Below are positions 1-10,499 of a stretch of DNA of 63,862 bases, piece by piece. Under the pieces are notes generated by a model that saw only the letters and a list, made by a program, of their open reading frames with translations, ran no database searches and was not told where the DNA came from. Within the stretch, counting starts at the first letter, position 1. Every line of letters starts with the position of its first letter. Source of the DNA: Hyphomicrobiales bacterium. Lineage in GTDB: Bacteria > Pseudomonadota > Alphaproteobacteria > Rhizobiales > Xanthobacteraceae. The position numbers and the translations under genes are program-made. The stretch is from contig PNAI01000044.1 of NCBI GenBank assembly GCA_003169835.1, positions 95,432-159,293 on the forward strand. Direction: 5' to 3'.

Positions 1-20
1 AGCGGGCTTCGCGAAGGCGG

Positions 21-53
21 GAAACCGGTTCCCACTTTTCGGGATCATGCTCT
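21..53. repeat. Rhizobiales-type interspersed repeat at gltX 3' end
   Basis: The stretch contains AACCGGTT followed by CCCACTTTTCGGGATCATGC. From memory this resembles a short repeat scattered through Bradyrhizobium-like intergenic DNA, often seen as AGAGCATGATCCCGAAAAGTGG on the other strand. It overlaps the end of gltX, so the TGA stop of gltX lies within it. The window begins here, so its other end cannot be judged. No second full copy was seen in the window. Confidence 0.45.
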
Positions 54-1475
54 AACGGCTGCCTGGTCGCCGAGCCGCGCCAGGCTTTCGGTTCGGCCCA
101 GCACCGCGAGGACCTCGAAAATGCCGGGGGAGGTCGTGCGGCCGGTCACGGCGGCCCGTACCGGCTGGGCGACGGCGCCGAGCTTGAGGCCTTGGCGTTC
201 GGCATAAGCACGCACAGCGTGTTCGGTCGACTCCGCGCTCCAAGGCTCGATCGCGGCCAGCTCTTGAGTCAGGTGGCCGAGCAGCGTGCGTGCCTCTGGG
301 TTCAGCAAGCCTTGCGCCTTTTCGTCGAGCTTGAGCGGGCGGTCAGCCCACAGGAAGGACGCCGCATCGAGGAGTTCGACCAAGGTTTTGGCCCGTTCTT
401 TGAGGCCGGGTAAGGCTGAGACCAGTTTCTGGCGCATGGCCGGGTCGAGTTTTTTTGCGATCTCGGAACCACCGGCGAGGTGTGGGAGCAATTGCTCCAT
501 CGCCGCGACCAACTCGCCGTCGGGGCTCTGGCGAATGTAATGGCCGTTGAGATTTTCGAGCTTGGCGAAGTCAAAACGGGCCGGCGAACGGCCGACTTGG
601 GGCAAGTCAAATTGCGCGATCATCTCGTCGGTGGAGAAAGTTTCCTGGTCGCCGTGCGACCAGCCCAGCCGCACCAGGTAATTGCGCATGGCTGCGGGCA
701 TATAACCCATGGCGCGGTAGGCATCGATGCCAAGCGCGCCGTGCCGCTTGGATAGCTTCGATCCATCCGGCCCGTGGATCAGCGGAATGTGCGCCATGAC
801 CGGCACAGTCCAGCCAAGCGCGTCATAGATAAGTTTCTGGCGCGCGGCGTTGTTGAGATGATCGTCGCCGCGAATGATGTGGGTCACGCCCATGTCGTGG
901 TCGTCGACCACCACCGCGTGCATGTAAGTGGGTGTGCCGTCGGAGCGCAGGAGAACAAAATCGTCGAGGTTCTCATTCTGCCAGGTCACGCGGCCCTGCA
1001 CCTGGTCGTCGATCGCCGTTTCGCCTGTGAGCGGCGCCTTGATGCGGATCACCGGCTTGACGCCTGTGGGAGCGTCGGAGCGGTCACGGTCGCGCCAGCG
1101 TCCATCGTAGAACTTGGAGCGCCCCTCGCGGCGTGCAGCCTCGCGCATCTGCGTGAGTTCCTCGGCGGAGGCGTAGCAATGGTAGGCCAGACCCGCGGCG
1201 AGAAGTTGCTCGGCAATTTCCCGGTGCCGGGCGGCGCGGGAGAACTGATAGACCGTCTCGCCGTCCCATTCGATGCCGAGCCAGGAGAGGCCGTCGAGGA
1301 TGGCGTCGATGGCCGCCTTAGTCGAGCGCTCGCGATCGGTATCCTCGATGCGCAGGAGCATCTTGCCGTTTCGCCCGCGTGCATATAGCCAGTTGAACAG
1401 CGCGGTGCGGCCGCCTCCGATGTGTAGGAAGCCGGTGGGCGAGGGGGCAAAGCGCGTGACGACGGTTTCGGTCAT
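45..1475 (-). CDS. gltX: glutamate--tRNA ligase
   Basis: Class I aminoacyl-tRNA synthetase that charges tRNA-Glu in the cytoplasm. The 476-residue product has the HIGH-type motif as HIGG at residues 18-21 and the KMSKS-type motif as KLSKR at 240-244. The stretch [11 protein letters not shown] is also typical of GluRS. The frame stays open 96 codons upstream, but the ATG at 1475 begins with [15 protein letters not shown], the usual GluRS N-terminus, and the upstream residues look non-coding. The gene diverges from glnS with 175 bases between them, which must hold both promoters. Its last codons overlap an interspersed repeat. GltX and GlnS share an ancestor, but the motifs separate them clearly here. 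Confidence 0.96.
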   Translation of the reverse strand: MTETVVTRFAPSPTGFLHIGGGRTALFNWLYARGRNGKMLLRIEDTDRERSTKAAIDAILDGLSWLGIEWDGETVYQFSRAARHREIAEQLLAAGLAYHCYASAEELTQMREAARREGRSKFYDGRWRDRDRSDAPTGVKPVIRIKAPLTGETAIDDQVQGRVTWQNENLDDFVLLRSDGTPTYMHAVVVDDHDMGVTHIIRGDDHLNNAARQKLIYDALGWTVPVMAHIPLIHGPDGSKLSKRHGALGIDAYRAMGYMPAAMRNYLVRLGWSHGDQETFSTDEMIAQFDLPQVGRSPARFDFAKLENLNGHYIRQSPDGELVAAMEQLLPHLAGGSEIAKKLDPAMRQKLVSALPGLKERAKTLVELLDAASFLWADRPLKLDEKAQGLLNPEARTLLGHLTQELAAIEPWSAESTEHAVRAYAERQGLKLGAVAQPVRAAVTGRTTSPGIFEVLAVLGRTESLARLGDQAAVRA

Positions 1476-1650
1476 GTTGTGTAAGGTGAATTTCGTGCGG
1501 AGCTTAGTGAGTTTGCGAGCCCGCATTGCGCTTCGGATTTTGCGTGTCCATGTACCATAACGGAGGGCGGTCGTGTCAGTGCAATTCACAATGAACTTGA
1601 GACGGTAACGCGGCGGCACGACGGCAGGTTCCGGGAATCTTGAGAGCAAG

Positions 1651-3342
1651 ATGGCAGACGAAACGGCAATAGTCGAAACGGCGCCCCCTGAAGTGGGGCG
1701 CGATTTCATTCGCGAGATTATCCAGGCGGACCTGGACTCGAAGCGTGTCAGCAAAGTCGTCACGCGGTTCCCGCCTGAACCAAACGGCTATCTGCACATT
1801 GGGCACGCCAAATCCATCTGCCTTAATTTCGGCGTGGCGGAAGAATTCGGCGGCCGATGTCACTTGCGATTCGACGATACAAATCCGACGAAGGAAGAGC
1901 AGGAATACATCGACGCGATCAAGCGCGACGTGCACTGGCTCGGCTTCGATTGGGGCGAGCATCTGCATCACGCGTCCGACAATTTCGAGCAGCTCTTCGC
2001 GTGGGCCGAGCACCTGATCCGCACCGGCTTTGCCTATGTCGATGATCAGTCGCAGGAGCAGATGCGGGCGAGTCGCGGCACGCTGACGGAGCCGGGCAAG
2101 AACAGCCAATTTCGGGAGCGGCCAGTCGAGGAAAGTCTCGATCTGCTGCGCCGTATGCGCGCCGGAGAGTTTCCCAATGGCGCGCGGGTGTTGCGCGCCA
2201 AAATCGACATGGCGTCGGGCAACATCAATCTGCGAGACCCAGTGCTCTACCGCATTTTACATGCGAGTCACCCGCGCACGGGCATGAAATGGTGCATCTA
2301 TCCGAGCTACGACTACGCGCACGGGCAATCCGACGCGATCGAAGGGATCACGCATTCGATCTGCACGCTGGAATTCGAAGATCATCGCCCGCTGTACGAC
2401 TGGTTCTTGGAGCATCTTCCGGTGCCGGCGCGGCCGCGCCAGTACGAATTTGCCAAGCTGATGATCAAGAACACGGTGTTGTCGAAGCGCGTGCTCGTGG
2501 GGCTCGTGCGCGAGGGCCATGTCAAAGGCTGGGATGACCCGCGCATGCCGACGCTCGCAGGATTGCGCCGGCGCGGTGTGCCGGCGGCCGCCATCCGCGA
2601 TTTCGTGCGGCGAACGGGAGTGGCCAAGGCAAACAGCGTGGTCGAAGTTCCTATGTTCGAACACTCGATCCGCGAATTGTTGAACAAGACGGCGCTGCGG
2701 CGGATGGCGGTGCTGCGTCCGCTCAAAGTCGTGATTGAGAATTATCCCGAAGGCAAAGGCGAAGAGCTTGAAGTCGTCAATCATCCCGACGATCCGGCGG
2801 CGGGGACGCGACGGATTCGCTTCGGGCGCGAGATTTACATCGAGTACGAAGATTTCATGGAGAATCCGCCGAAGAAATTCTTTCGACTTTCTCCCGGGAC
2901 CGAAGTGCGGTTGCGCTATGCGTATTTCATCACCTGCAAGGAAGTCGTGAAGAACGCAGCAGGTGAAGTGGTCGAGCTGCGTTGCACTTACGACCCGGCA
3001 ACGCGCGGCGGTAATGCGCCGGATGCGCGTAAAGTCAAGGCGACAATGCATTGGGTTGCGGCGGTGGACGCGGTGAATGCCGAGGTGCGGATCATCAATG
3101 AATTGTTCGAACGCGCGCCCGATCCTGACGGCGATCTTGGCGCGGCGCTCAATTCAAACTCGCTCGAGGTGTTGCAAGGCTGCATGGTCGAGCCGGCGCT
3201 GACCAGTGCGAACACTGACGCGCCGGTGCAATTCGAGCGGCAGGGATATTTCTACCGCGATGCGGATTCAGCGCCCGGCAAGCCGGTGTTCAACCGCACC
3301 ATCGGGCTGCGTGACACGTGGGCGAAAGTCCGCACTGGCTGA
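1651..3342 (+). CDS. glnS: glutamine--tRNA ligase
   Basis: Charges tRNA-Gln directly with glutamine in the cytoplasm. The 563-residue product has HIGH at residues 49-52 within YLHIGHAKS and the KMSKS-type motif as VLSKR at 276-280. The C-terminal part is the beta-barrel anticodon-binding region. Length matches bacterial GlnRS. Many alphaproteobacteria make Gln-tRNA by the GatCAB amidotransferase route, and GlnRS is patchy there, so its place between gltX and a broken comEC suggests it was added to this locus; that is inference. The start is the ATG after the GAGAGCAAG stretch, giving [16 protein letters not shown]. Confidence 0.96.
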   Translation: MADETAIVETAPPEVGRDFIREIIQADLDSKRVSKVVTRFPPEPNGYLHIGHAKSICLNFGVAEEFGGRCHLRFDDTNPTKEEQEYIDAIKRDVHWLGFDWGEHLHHASDNFEQLFAWAEHLIRTGFAYVDDQSQEQMRASRGTLTEPGKNSQFRERPVEESLDLLRRMRAGEFPNGARVLRAKIDMASGNINLRDPVLYRILHASHPRTGMKWCIYPSYDYAHGQSDAIEGITHSICTLEFEDHRPLYDWFLEHLPVPARPRQYEFAKLMIKNTVLSKRVLVGLVREGHVKGWDDPRMPTLAGLRRRGVPAAAIRDFVRRTGVAKANSVVEVPMFEHSIRELLNKTALRRMAVLRPLKVVIENYPEGKGEELEVVNHPDDPAAGTRRIRFGREIYIEYEDFMENPPKKFFRLSPGTEVRLRYAYFITCKEVVKNAAGEVVELRCTYDPATRGGNAPDARKVKATMHWVAAVDAVNAEVRIINELFERAPDPDGDLGAALNSNSLEVLQGCMVEPALTSANTDAPVQFERQGYFYRDADSAPGKPVFNRTIGLRDTWAKVRTG

Positions 3343-3443
3343 AAATTCTCGCGGCCCATATATTCAAGCCTGATGCGATCCCGAAAATGCTGGTGTAAGG
3401 TGCCGCAAATGCACGCGTAGCGCGCGTTTGCGGGGGGCCGTGC

Positions 3444-4175
3444 GTCGTGTTCGAGTGGGCTAGACGTATGGGGCAGGCAGTGCCGAATTTGCCCGGCGCA
3501 GTGGGGCGCATTGCGGCGTTTGATACCGGCCCGCTGCTCACCGTCACGGCCGGTAGCATCGTGGTTAGTCTTCTCAAGACACCATAGCGCTGGTGCGGTG
3601 CCGCGTTTTTTATCGCCGGGACTTTATGGGCGTTCAGCACGCCATTGCCGAATGTGCTGGTGGCGGCCGACGGACAATCCTTGGGCGTGCGGGGCGCGGA
3701 CGGGCGTTTGCGGATTTTGCGGACCGCCAGCGACAACTTTGCCGCACGCGAATGGCTCGCCGCCGACGGCGACGCGCGTGCGCCCAAAGACGCGGACCTG
3801 CGCGAGGGCTTCACCTGCGATCAAACCGGATGCATTGGACGGCTTGCCGATGGCGCATTGGTGGCGCTCGTGCGCGCGCCGTCCGCCTTTGAGGAAGACT
3901 GCCGGCGGGCTGCATTGGTGGTGTCGCATCGTACATCGCCGCCGGCGTGCGCAGCACATGTGATCGATCACGCGAAGCTGCGTGCAAACGGAGCGGTCGC
4001 GCTGGTGCGCTCGGGCGATCATTGGACGGTCAAAGTGGCGCGGCCTGCGGGAAGCGAGCGCCCTTGGGCGCGCCTGGCGCGGCAGGCTGAGACGGCAGCG
4101 TTGCCGGAAACGTTCACGCACCCGGTTGCTGAGGACGCGATGCCGCGACGTGACGATATCGAGCCGGGGGACTGA
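3444..4175 (+). pseudogene. comEC: comEC/rec2 C-terminal remnant with internal stop
   Basis: ComEC is the inner-membrane DNA uptake channel of competence systems. One reading frame runs from VVFEWARRMGQAVPN through LPGAVGRIAAF to SLLKTP, meets a TAG at 3585-3587, then continues in the same frame as RWCGAAFFIAGTLWAFSTPL and LPNVLVAADGQSLGVRG to a TGA at 4175. The hydrophobic stretch and the PNVLVAADG and DGALVAL segments match, from memory, the C-terminus of rhizobial ComEC. The N-terminal membrane and competence domains are absent, because glnS lies immediately upstream. In related genomes comEC sits between gltX and lexA, the same position. The last 177 residues can be read from 3645 but would not be a functional channel. 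Confidence 0.72.
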
Positions 4176-4178
4176 TCG

Positions 4179-4847
4179 TCAGCGGCGGTGGCAGATGAAC
4201 GCGCGGTGCTGGACGGCGTGCAGAGTTGCCGGAGGAAACACACGGCTGAACACAATTTCCCGATCGATCATCAATCCGTGCTGCGGAAGATCGCTGCGCC
4301 ATTCATCCGGCGAGCGGTAATGGTGCGGCGCCTCGTCGGGTTCGAAGTTCAATCTCCGGTCGGCGCGCAAGGTGTTTTCGGCCTCTTGGGCGTTGCGCGG
4401 GGTATCCTCGAGCAAAACGAATGTCGCCTGCGGGCGGAGTACGCGCATGATCTCGCCAAGAATGGCCTGCTGGCCGTCGAAGGGAACGTGGTGCAGCATG
4501 AACGACGACCACACGGCGTCAAATGTTGCCTCGCGAAAAGGCAGATGCGTGCCATCGCCCTTCATCGCAAAGGAGGAAAACAGCGCAATCCGGCGCGCGA
4601 CGTGAGGGGAGAGCGAGGACACTGGGTCCATCATCACGCAGGAACGCGTGGACGCGTCTTTGATGATCGCTTCCGCGATGTGGCCGGAGCCGGCACCGAG
4701 ATCGAGCATCAAGCCCGCCTTCGGCAGATAACGATGGATCTGCGACTTGCGCATGACATCGCGCGCACGCCAACGATGAATGGCATCGACCCATCGCCAA
4801 TTCAGCAGATTGCGCTGGATCTTTACAGGCAAAACCGTATGCGCCAT
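4179..4847 (-). CDS. class I SAM-dependent methyltransferase
   Basis: A 222-residue protein with methyltransferase type 11 character. Motif I is LDLGAGSGHIAEAI near residues 48-61, the post-I acidic position is in VMMDPVSS, and motif IV is DAVWSSFMLHHVPF followed by GEIMRVLRP. The fold binds S-adenosylmethionine; the substrate cannot be read from sequence. It converges with the comEC remnant, leaving three bases between the stop codons, and lies downstream of lexA on the same strand with a 79-base gap. Nothing specifically ties it to the SOS response. Confidence 0.8.
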   Translation of the reverse strand: MAHTVLPVKIQRNLLNWRWVDAIHRWRARDVMRKSQIHRYLPKAGLMLDLGAGSGHIAEAIIKDASTRSCVMMDPVSSLSPHVARRIALFSSFAMKGDGTHLPFREATFDAVWSSFMLHHVPFDGQQAILGEIMRVLRPQATFVLLEDTPRNAQEAENTLRADRRLNFEPDEAPHHYRSPDEWRSDLPQHGLMIDREIVFSRVFPPATLHAVQHRAFICHRR

Positions 4848-4926
4848 GCCGGCAGTTTAGCGGTCCGGGCGGCGGAGTCACAGCAATCGCGGGGCCGGCC
4901 CGGCATTGGCGCGGCGGCGCTTAAGA

Positions 4927-5619
4927 TCAATAGCGCCGGAACAGCCCGACCATTTTGCCTTGGATGCGCACGCGCGTGGGCGGCAGGATGCGAACCTCAT
5001 AGGAGGTGTTGGCGGGTTCGAGTGCGATGGAGGCGCCGCGGCGGCGAAAGCGTTTGAGCGTCGCTTCCTCGTCGTCGATCAGGGCTACCACGATGTCGCC
5101 GGTATCGGCCGCCTCGGTGCGGCGGATCAGCGCCATGTCGCCTTCGAGAATGCCGGCCTCGATCATGGAATCGCCGCGCACTTCGAGCGCGAAATGCTCG
5201 CCGGTCGTGAGCATCTCCGGCGGCACGTTAATGGTGTGGCTCTTGGTCTGGATCGCCTCAATGGGCGTGCCGGCGGCGATGCGGCCCATGACCGGCACCG
5301 CGATCGGGCGGCCGCCTTCGTCCTCGGAATTCGCACGTACACGGCCTAGGTTGCCCTCGATGACATTGGGCGTGAAGCCGCGGCGGCCGGTGCCATGCGC
5401 CACCGTTTCGGGCAGCTTGATCACTTCGATGGCACGCGCGCGGTTTGGCAAGCGGCGAATAAAGCCACGCTCCTCGAGCGCGGTAACGAGCCGGTGGATG
5501 CCCGATTTGGAGCGCAGGTCAAGCGCATCTTTCATCTCATCGAAAGAGGGAGGAATTCCCGACTCCTTCAGGCGCTCATGGATGAAGCGCAGAAGCTCGA
5601 ATTGCTTGCGGGTCAGCAT
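4927..5619 (-). CDS. lexA: SOS repressor LexA
   Basis: Repressor of the DNA damage response; RecA-stimulated self-cleavage inactivates it. The 230-residue product has a winged helix N-terminus starting [10 protein letters not shown], the cleavage site Ala116-Gly117 in GRIAAG, catalytic Ser151 in RGDSM and Lys189 in EATLKRF. The frame is open 24 codons upstream, but that extension would read through the SOS box, so the ATG at 5619 is preferred. A GTTC-N7-GTTC box lies 65 to 80 bases upstream, consistent with autoregulation. It follows moeA on the same strand but has its own regulatory gap. Confidence 0.96.
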   Translation of the reverse strand: MLTRKQFELLRFIHERLKESGIPPSFDEMKDALDLRSKSGIHRLVTALEERGFIRRLPNRARAIEVIKLPETVAHGTGRRGFTPNVIEGNLGRVRANSEDEGGRPIAVPVMGRIAAGTPIEAIQTKSHTINVPPEMLTTGEHFALEVRGDSMIEAGILEGDMALIRRTEAADTGDIVVALIDDEEATLKRFRRRGASIALEPANTSYEVRILPPTRVRIQGKMVGLFRRY

Positions 5620-5684
5620 GGTCTCGTCTCTCCCCCTTGTTTCGGCGCAGGCCGCCGAAAACAAATCATGAACGGACACTATAT

Positions 5685-5699
5685 GTTCCATATGTGTTC
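5685..5699. promoter_or_regulatory. alphaproteobacterial SOS box (LexA operator)
   Basis: The sequence is GTTC-CATATGT-GTTC, an exact match to the GTTC-N7-GTTC direct-repeat operator known for alphaproteobacterial LexA. It lies between moeA and lexA and should control lexA. A partly overlapping GAAC...GTTC dyad at 5670-5688 may add to binding. Confidence 0.9.
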
Positions 5700-5738
5700 C
5701 GCAACCCTTTAATTTGGCGTGAACAAGTCGAGCGGCCG

Positions 5739-6956
5739 CTAGAGGGGGGATTTAAGCTTAAGGATCGCGCACGCGCTGCTGGCCGTGGCAGGAGATGCAT
5801 AAGGTTCGCGAATAATAAGGCAATCGGCTTTGGCGAGGGCCGCGATCATGGAGGAATCCTGGGTCGGAAATGGCGTCGCGACCAGGGTTCCATCCGGCTT
5901 GAGCGTGAGAGTGGCGCGCAGGTAATCGGCGCGCTCGTCGTTGCCCGGCAGGTCAATGCCGAGCATGGCCGATTCGGGAGTGGGCTGCGTGTCGTTGCGT
6001 CCCGAGAGGCGCCGGATGAGCGGAACCAGATAAAGCAGCGAGCAGACAAAGGCGGAAACCGGATTGCCCGGCACGCCGATCACATGCATTTCGCCGAGCC
6101 GGCCGTGCATGAGGGGACGGCCGGGACGCATCGCCACTTTCCAGAACGACAGAGCAAGACCTTCGGCGGTGAGCGCTTTTTGAACGAGGTCGTAATCGCC
6201 AACGGACGCGCCGCCGCTGGTGAGCAGGATATCGGCGCCTTGTGCGCGCGCCTTGCGGATGGCCGCGATAGTTTCGTCGAGCCGATCGGCCACGACGCCG
6301 AGATCGATCGCGTCGGCGCCTTCGGCGCGCGCCATCGCGAGCAGGGCGAAGCCGTTCGAGTAGATGATTTCGCCAGGATTGAGCTTGGAGCCCGGCGGCC
6401 TTAACTCGTCTCCGGTGCCGAGCACAGCAACGCGCGGGCGTCGATGCACCGCCAAAGTGGGATGGCTCATGGCGGCGGCGAGCATCAAATCGCGTTCAGT
6501 GAGGCGATGGCCGCGCGGGAGCAATGCCTGTCCGTGGGTGAAATCGAGTCCGGCGCGGCGAACGTGTTTCTTTGGCGGCGACGATGTCGTCACCGTCACA
6601 CGATTGCCTTCGCGTTTGGTGTTCTCCTGGATGACGATGGTATCGGCACCGGGCGGAACAACACCGCCGGTGAAGATGCGAGCCGCCTGGCCGTCGCTGA
6701 CTTTGCCGGCAAACGGATGTCCGGCGGCGACCTCGCCAACGACTTCGAGCGTTACAGGAACCTTCGCCACGTCGGCTGAGCGCACCGCGTATCCGTCCAT
6801 GGCGGAGAGATCGTCCGGCGGCTGTGTGCGCAATGCCACCACATCGGCTGCGAGCACGCGGCCGTGGGCATCGTTGAGGGCGGCGGATTCCGGCGGCAGA
6901 GGTATTGCGCCGTCGAGCACGCGTGCGAGCGCATCGGCGACCGACATCATCGCCAT
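5739..6956 (-). CDS. moeA: molybdopterin molybdenumtransferase MoeA
   Basis: Inserts molybdate into adenylylated molybdopterin in cofactor synthesis. The 405-residue length is normal. Recognisable blocks are SAMDGYAVR near residue 50, [15 protein letters not shown] near 95-110, [12 protein letters not shown] near 180, [14 protein letters not shown] near 245, [10 protein letters not shown] and [13 protein letters not shown] near 280-300, and a C-terminal MoeA domain IV. It lies 7 bases downstream of moaC on the same strand, so the two are probably co-transcribed with trpC and trpD. Confidence 0.95.
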   Translation of the reverse strand: MAMMSVADALARVLDGAIPLPPESAALNDAHGRVLAADVVALRTQPPDDLSAMDGYAVRSADVAKVPVTLEVVGEVAAGHPFAGKVSDGQAARIFTGGVVPPGADTIVIQENTKREGNRVTVTTSSPPKKHVRRAGLDFTHGQALLPRGHRLTERDLMLAAAMSHPTLAVHRRPRVAVLGTGDELRPPGSKLNPGEIIYSNGFALLAMARAEGADAIDLGVVADRLDETIAAIRKARAQGADILLTSGGASVGDYDLVQKALTAEGLALSFWKVAMRPGRPLMHGRLGEMHVIGVPGNPVSAFVCSLLYLVPLIRRLSGRNDTQPTPESAMLGIDLPGNDERADYLRATLTLKPDGTLVATPFPTQDSSMIAALAKADCLIIREPYASPATASSACAILKLKSPL

Positions 6957-6963
6957 GTTGGCC

Positions 6964-7464
6964 TCATCTCGTCCTCTTTGCCGGATCGCTTGCGCGATAA
7001 TGACCTGACTTGCCGCCCCGCTTTTCGATCAGATGGATACCCTCGATACGCATGCCGCGCTCGACCGCCTTGACCATGTCGTAGATGGTGAGGCACGCGA
7101 CTGAAACCGCGGTGAGCGCCTCCATCTCGACGCCGGTCGGGCCTTTGACCTTGACGGTTGCGCGCAAGACGAAGCCGGGCAGAGCGCGGTCGGGCGTGAT
7201 GTCAATCTCCACCTTGGAGAGCGCGAGCGGATGGCACAGCGGGATCAATTCGTGGGTGCGTTTTGCCGCCATGATGCCGGCAAGCCGCGCGGTACCCAGG
7301 ACGTCGCCCTTTTTGGCGTTACCTTTACGTACAAGGTCAAGCGTGGATGTTTTCATCACTACGTGACCCTCGGCGATGGCGACGCGCTCGGTTGAGTCCT
7401 TGGCGGACACATCAACCATGCGCGCCTCGCCTTTTCTTCCGATATGGCTGAGTTTTTTCGCCAT
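6964..7464 (-). CDS. moaC: cyclic pyranopterin monophosphate synthase MoaC
   Basis: Converts 3',8-cyclo-7,8-dihydro-GTP to cyclic pyranopterin monophosphate in molybdenum cofactor synthesis. The 166-residue protein has LCHP at 76-79, the conserved KGPTGVEME at 107-115, and Lys/Asp active-site stretches near [11 protein letters not shown]. It sits three bases after trpC and seven before moeA. The coupling of trpC with moaC and moeA is the familiar rhizobial arrangement and suggests one transcript. Confidence 0.95.
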   Translation of the reverse strand: MAKKLSHIGRKGEARMVDVSAKDSTERVAIAEGHVVMKTSTLDLVRKGNAKKGDVLGTARLAGIMAAKRTHELIPLCHPLALSKVEIDITPDRALPGFVLRATVKVKGPTGVEMEALTAVSVACLTIYDMVKAVERGMRIEGIHLIEKRGGKSGHYRASDPAKRTR

Positions 7465-7467
7465 GGC

Positions 7468-8277
7468 TCACCCCACGCGCGCGTTTTCTCTGGCAAGCAG
7501 TGCTCTTGTCGCCGCCGTCACGTCCGGCTGGCGCATCAGGCTCTCGCCAACGAGGAAGGTGTTGATACCGATCTTGGAAAGCCGCGCGAGATCGGCGGGC
7601 GTGTGCAATCCGCTCTCGCCGACGATCACGCGGCCGGCGGACGTTTTTCGCGCCAATTGTTCGCTCACAGTGAGTGTGGTCTTGAAGGTCTTCAGATCGC
7701 GGTTGTTGATGCCAATCAACTTTGATTGAAGCTTTAATGCGCGTGCGAGCTCCTCCTCGTTGTGGACTTCGAGCAGCACATCCATGCCCAGCGCGAATGC
7801 GGTGTCTTCCAGTTCGCGGGCCGTGGAATCATCTACTGCGGCAAGGATGATGAGGATGCAATCGGCGCCCAGGCAGCGCGACTCCGCCACCTGATAGGGC
7901 TCGTACATGAAATCCTTGCGCAGCGCAGGGAGATTTGTCGCCGCGCGTGCTTGGCTAAGAAACTTCGGCAGGCCCTGGAATGAAGGCGTATCGGTGAGGA
8001 CCGACAGGCATGCCGCGCCGCCCGCTTCGTACGCGCGCGCGAGTGTCGGCGGATCGAAGTCGGCGCGGATGAGACCGGCGGAGGGACTCGCCTTCTTGAT
8101 CTCGGCGATTAGGGCGTACTGGCCGCTCGCCAACTTGCGTTCGATTGCCACCAAAAAGCCGCGCGGGGCAGGGGCGAGCTTTGCTTCGGCCTCGACCTGG
8201 GCGAGGGGGCGCTCGCGTTTGGCGGCCGCGATCTCGGCGCGTTTGTAGTGTTCGATCTTTTGGAGGATGTCGCTCAT
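7468..8277 (-). CDS. trpC: indole-3-glycerol phosphate synthase
   Basis: Closes the indole ring in tryptophan synthesis. The 269-residue TIM barrel shows the signature [11 protein letters not shown] near residues 58-68, then [23 protein letters not shown], the [15 protein letters not shown] block, NNRDLKTF, and [14 protein letters not shown]. The start overlaps the trpD stop by four bases (ATGA), indicating translational coupling. It is a stand-alone TrpC without a TrpF fusion. Confidence 0.96.
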   Translation of the reverse strand: MSDILQKIEHYKRAEIAAAKRERPLAQVEAEAKLAPAPRGFLVAIERKLASGQYALIAEIKKASPSAGLIRADFDPPTLARAYEAGGAACLSVLTDTPSFQGLPKFLSQARAATNLPALRKDFMYEPYQVAESRCLGADCILIILAAVDDSTARELEDTAFALGMDVLLEVHNEEELARALKLQSKLIGINNRDLKTFKTTLTVSEQLARKTSAGRVIVGESGLHTPADLARLSKIGINTFLVGESLMRQPDVTAATRALLARENARVG

Positions 8278-9305
8278 TGTGCATTCAATGGCGCGTTCGA
8301 GACGACGATCAGGCGATCGAGCCGTCCTTCGGCTTCGCCGGAATCGAGCGACTTCGCCGCGAGCGCCGCACCCTCTTTTAAATCCTTCGCGCGGCCTGCG
8401 ACGACAAGCGAGGCTGCGGCGTTGAAGATGGCAATGTCGCGGAACGCGCTTTTGTTGCCTTTGAGCACGCCAAGAAGTGCCGTGGCGTTCGTCTCCGCGT
8501 CGCCGCCGCGCAACGCCTCGGGCTTGGCGCGCGGCAAGCCGATATCCTCAGGCGAAATCTCAAACGTGCGAACCTTGCCGTTTTCGAGGGCCGCAACATA
8601 AGTCGGGCCTGACGTCGTGATTTCGTCGAGGCCGTCGGAGCCATGCGCGACCCACACGCATTCGGAGCCGAGGTTTTTGAGCACCTGCGCCATGGGTTCG
8701 ATCCATTGCCGCGAGAATGCGCCGATCATCTGACGTTTGACGCCGGCAGGATTGGAAAGCGGTCCGAGCAAATTGAAAATGGTGCGGGTGCCGAGTTCGA
8801 CGCGCGTCGGGCCGACGTTCTTCATCGCGGGATGATGCGCGGGTGCGAACATGAAGCCGATGCCGGCCTCCTTGATGCAGTCACTGATATGCTCGGATGA
8901 AAGTTCGATCTTCACGCCCAGCGCACCGAGCACATCGGCTGCGCCCGAGCGCGAGGAGAGTGCGCGATTGCCGTGCTTGGCCACCGGCACGCCGGCGCCT
9001 GCCACGATGAACCCAGTACAGGTCGAAATGTTGAACGAGCCCGAGGCGTCGCCGCCGGTGCCGACCACGTCGATGGCGTTCGCGGGCGCAACCACTTTGA
9101 GCATCTTGGCGCGCATGGTGGTGACGGCGCCGGTGATTTCGTCGACCGTTTCGCCGCGCACGCGTAGCGCCATCAACAGCGCGCCCATCTGCGAGGGCGT
9201 GGCCTCGCCCGACATCATGCGATTGAAGGCAAGTGCCGCTTCCTCTTGCGTGAGCGTTGTGCCGGTCGCGACCTTGGCCAAAACTCCCCTGAAGTCGTCG
9301 CTCAT
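8274..9305 (-). CDS. trpD: anthranilate phosphoribosyltransferase
   Basis: Adds phosphoribose to anthranilate. The 343-residue protein has the glycine-rich PRPP motif [16 protein letters not shown] near residues 80-95, the anthranilate-site stretch [15 protein letters not shown], and [13 protein letters not shown]. The N-terminal helical domain begins with the usual [18 protein letters not shown]. It follows trpG by 10 bases and overlaps trpC by four, so trpG, trpD and trpC form a tight unit. Confidence 0.96.
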   Translation of the reverse strand: MSDDFRGVLAKVATGTTLTQEEAALAFNRMMSGEATPSQMGALLMALRVRGETVDEITGAVTTMRAKMLKVVAPANAIDVVGTGGDASGSFNISTCTGFIVAGAGVPVAKHGNRALSSRSGAADVLGALGVKIELSSEHISDCIKEAGIGFMFAPAHHPAMKNVGPTRVELGTRTIFNLLGPLSNPAGVKRQMIGAFSRQWIEPMAQVLKNLGSECVWVAHGSDGLDEITTSGPTYVAALENGKVRTFEISPEDIGLPRAKPEALRGGDAETNATALLGVLKGNKSAFRDIAIFNAAASLVVAGRAKDLKEGAALAAKSLDSGEAEGRLDRLIVVSNAPLNAQ

Positions 9306-9315
9306 GCTCGCCTGC

Positions 9316-9948
9316 TCAATGTGCGTGCTGGCGGCGCGGCATGGAGGCTGCGCGCACTTGTTTGTGCGCCGTATTCCACTGCGCGGCGAGATCGAGGAAG
9401 TTCTTCAGGATCAGGTGGCCATGTTCGGACGCAATGCTCTCGGGATGGAACTGCACGCCATGAACCGGAAGCTGTTTGTGCGAGACGCCCATCACCAGCC
9501 GATCGTCGGCCTCCGCCGTGATCGCGAGCGCTTCGGGCATGCTGGCGCGCTCGACCACGAGCGAATGATAGCGGGTCGCCTGGAACGGACCGTTGATGCC
9601 GCGAAAGACGCCTGCGCCTTGATGGCGGATTTCCGAAAGCTTGCCGTGTACCGGTGCGGGCGCGCGAATGACTTTTCCGCCGAATGCCTGCCCAATGGCT
9701 TGCAGTCCAAGGCACACGCCGAATATCGGAATTTTGGGAGACGCGCGCGCGATCAGTTCGAGACAGATGCCGGCCTCGTTGGGCGTGCAGGGGCCGGGCG
9801 AGAGCACGATGGCTTCGGGCGCCATGGCGAGCACGTCGTCGACCGTAATCTTGTTGTTTCGATGCACGACGACATCCGCCCCAAGCTTGCCCAGGTCATG
9901 GACGAGGTTGAAGGTGAAGCTGTCATAGTTGTCGATCAGCACGATCAT
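9316..9948 (-). CDS. trpG: anthranilate synthase glutamine amidotransferase subunit
   Basis: Supplies ammonia from glutamine to TrpE. The 210-residue class I amidotransferase has the nucleophile Cys79 in [16 protein letters not shown] and the His-Glu pair in [13 protein letters not shown]. The N-terminus [16 protein letters not shown] is canonical, so the ATG at 9948 is secure. TrpE is encoded upstream as a separate gene, with a cupin gene between them, so this is not the fused TrpE(G) of some rhizobia. PabA is a homologue, but context favours TrpG. Confidence 0.94.
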   Translation of the reverse strand: MIVLIDNYDSFTFNLVHDLGKLGADVVVHRNNKITVDDVLAMAPEAIVLSPGPCTPNEAGICLELIARASPKIPIFGVCLGLQAIGQAFGGKVIRAPAPVHGKLSEIRHQGAGVFRGINGPFQATRYHSLVVERASMPEALAITAEADDRLVMGVSHKQLPVHGVQFHPESIASEHGHLILKNFLDLAAQWNTAHKQVRAASMPRRQHAH

Positions 9949-10000
9949 GGCGGCTGTTTCATTAGCACGTTTCGGGTCTTAAGTGGCATCCCGAGAAGGT

Positions 10001-10477
10001 TCAGCCTTTATGAATCGGATCGATCCAGGGGACCTGTTCGGGCTTTTCGGCCGGCTCGATGTCGAGGTTCACCACGACCGCTTCGTTATCGCTGCGGACA
10101 AGCACGCATTCGAGCGGCTCGTTTGGGCTGGCGTTGATTTCCTGGTGCGGCACGAATGGCGGAATATAGATGAAATCACCCGGATCGGCCTCGGCGGTGA
10201 ATTCGAGATGTTCGCCCCAACGCATGCGCGCCTTGCCGCGGAGTACGTAAATGACACTCTCAAGAGCGCCATGATGATGCGCTCCTGTTTTGGCGTTGGG
10301 TTGAATGCTTACCGTACCGGCCCATATTTTTTGCGCGCCGACGCGGGCAAAATTAATCGCGGCCTTGCGATCCATACCGGGCGTCTGCGCGGTGTTGGGA
10401 TCGAGTGTGTTGCCAGGGATCACGCGGACGCCATCGTGCCTCCATTTGGAATCGTGCTCGTGGTGATCGTGGCTCAT
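10001..10477 (-). CDS. cupin domain protein inside the trp gene series
   Basis: A 158-residue small cupin. Motif 1 reads GAHHHGALESVIYVLRGKAR with two metal-type histidines and a glutamate; motif 2 reads PGDFIYIPPFVPHQEINAS with the third histidine. The N-terminus MSHDHHEHDSKW is histidine-rich, which might also bind metal. No enzymatic role can be assigned. It sits 22 bases after trpE and 52 before trpG on the same strand, so it is probably transcribed with the tryptophan genes. A link to tryptophan or anthranilate metabolism is only guilt by location. Confidence 0.82.
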   Translation of the reverse strand: MSHDHHEHDSKWRHDGVRVIPGNTLDPNTAQTPGMDRKAAINFARVGAQKIWAGTVSIQPNAKTGAHHHGALESVIYVLRGKARMRWGEHLEFTAEADPGDFIYIPPFVPHQEINASPNEPLECVLVRSDNEAVVVNLDIEPAEKPEQVPWIDPIHKG

Positions 10478-10499
10478 GCGCGGTTACCCTTGCTAGTTC

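Noticed and set aside
774..1388. Plus-strand frame of 204 codons
   Set aside because: Antisense to gltX, which is intact and clearly coding.
45..1763. gltX extended by 96 codons at its N-terminus
   Set aside because: The extension covers the divergent promoter region and overlaps glnS; the GluRS family starts at MTETVV.
3361..3400. Second copy of the interspersed repeat seen at 21-53
   Set aside because: Only ATCCCGAAAA is shared; too short and without the flanking palindrome.
4188..5057. Plus-strand frame of 289 codons
   Set aside because: Antisense to the methyltransferase and lexA genes; composition typical of a shadow.
8851..10137. Plus-strand frame of 428 codons
   Set aside because: Runs antisense through trpD, trpG and the cupin gene; no coherent domain.
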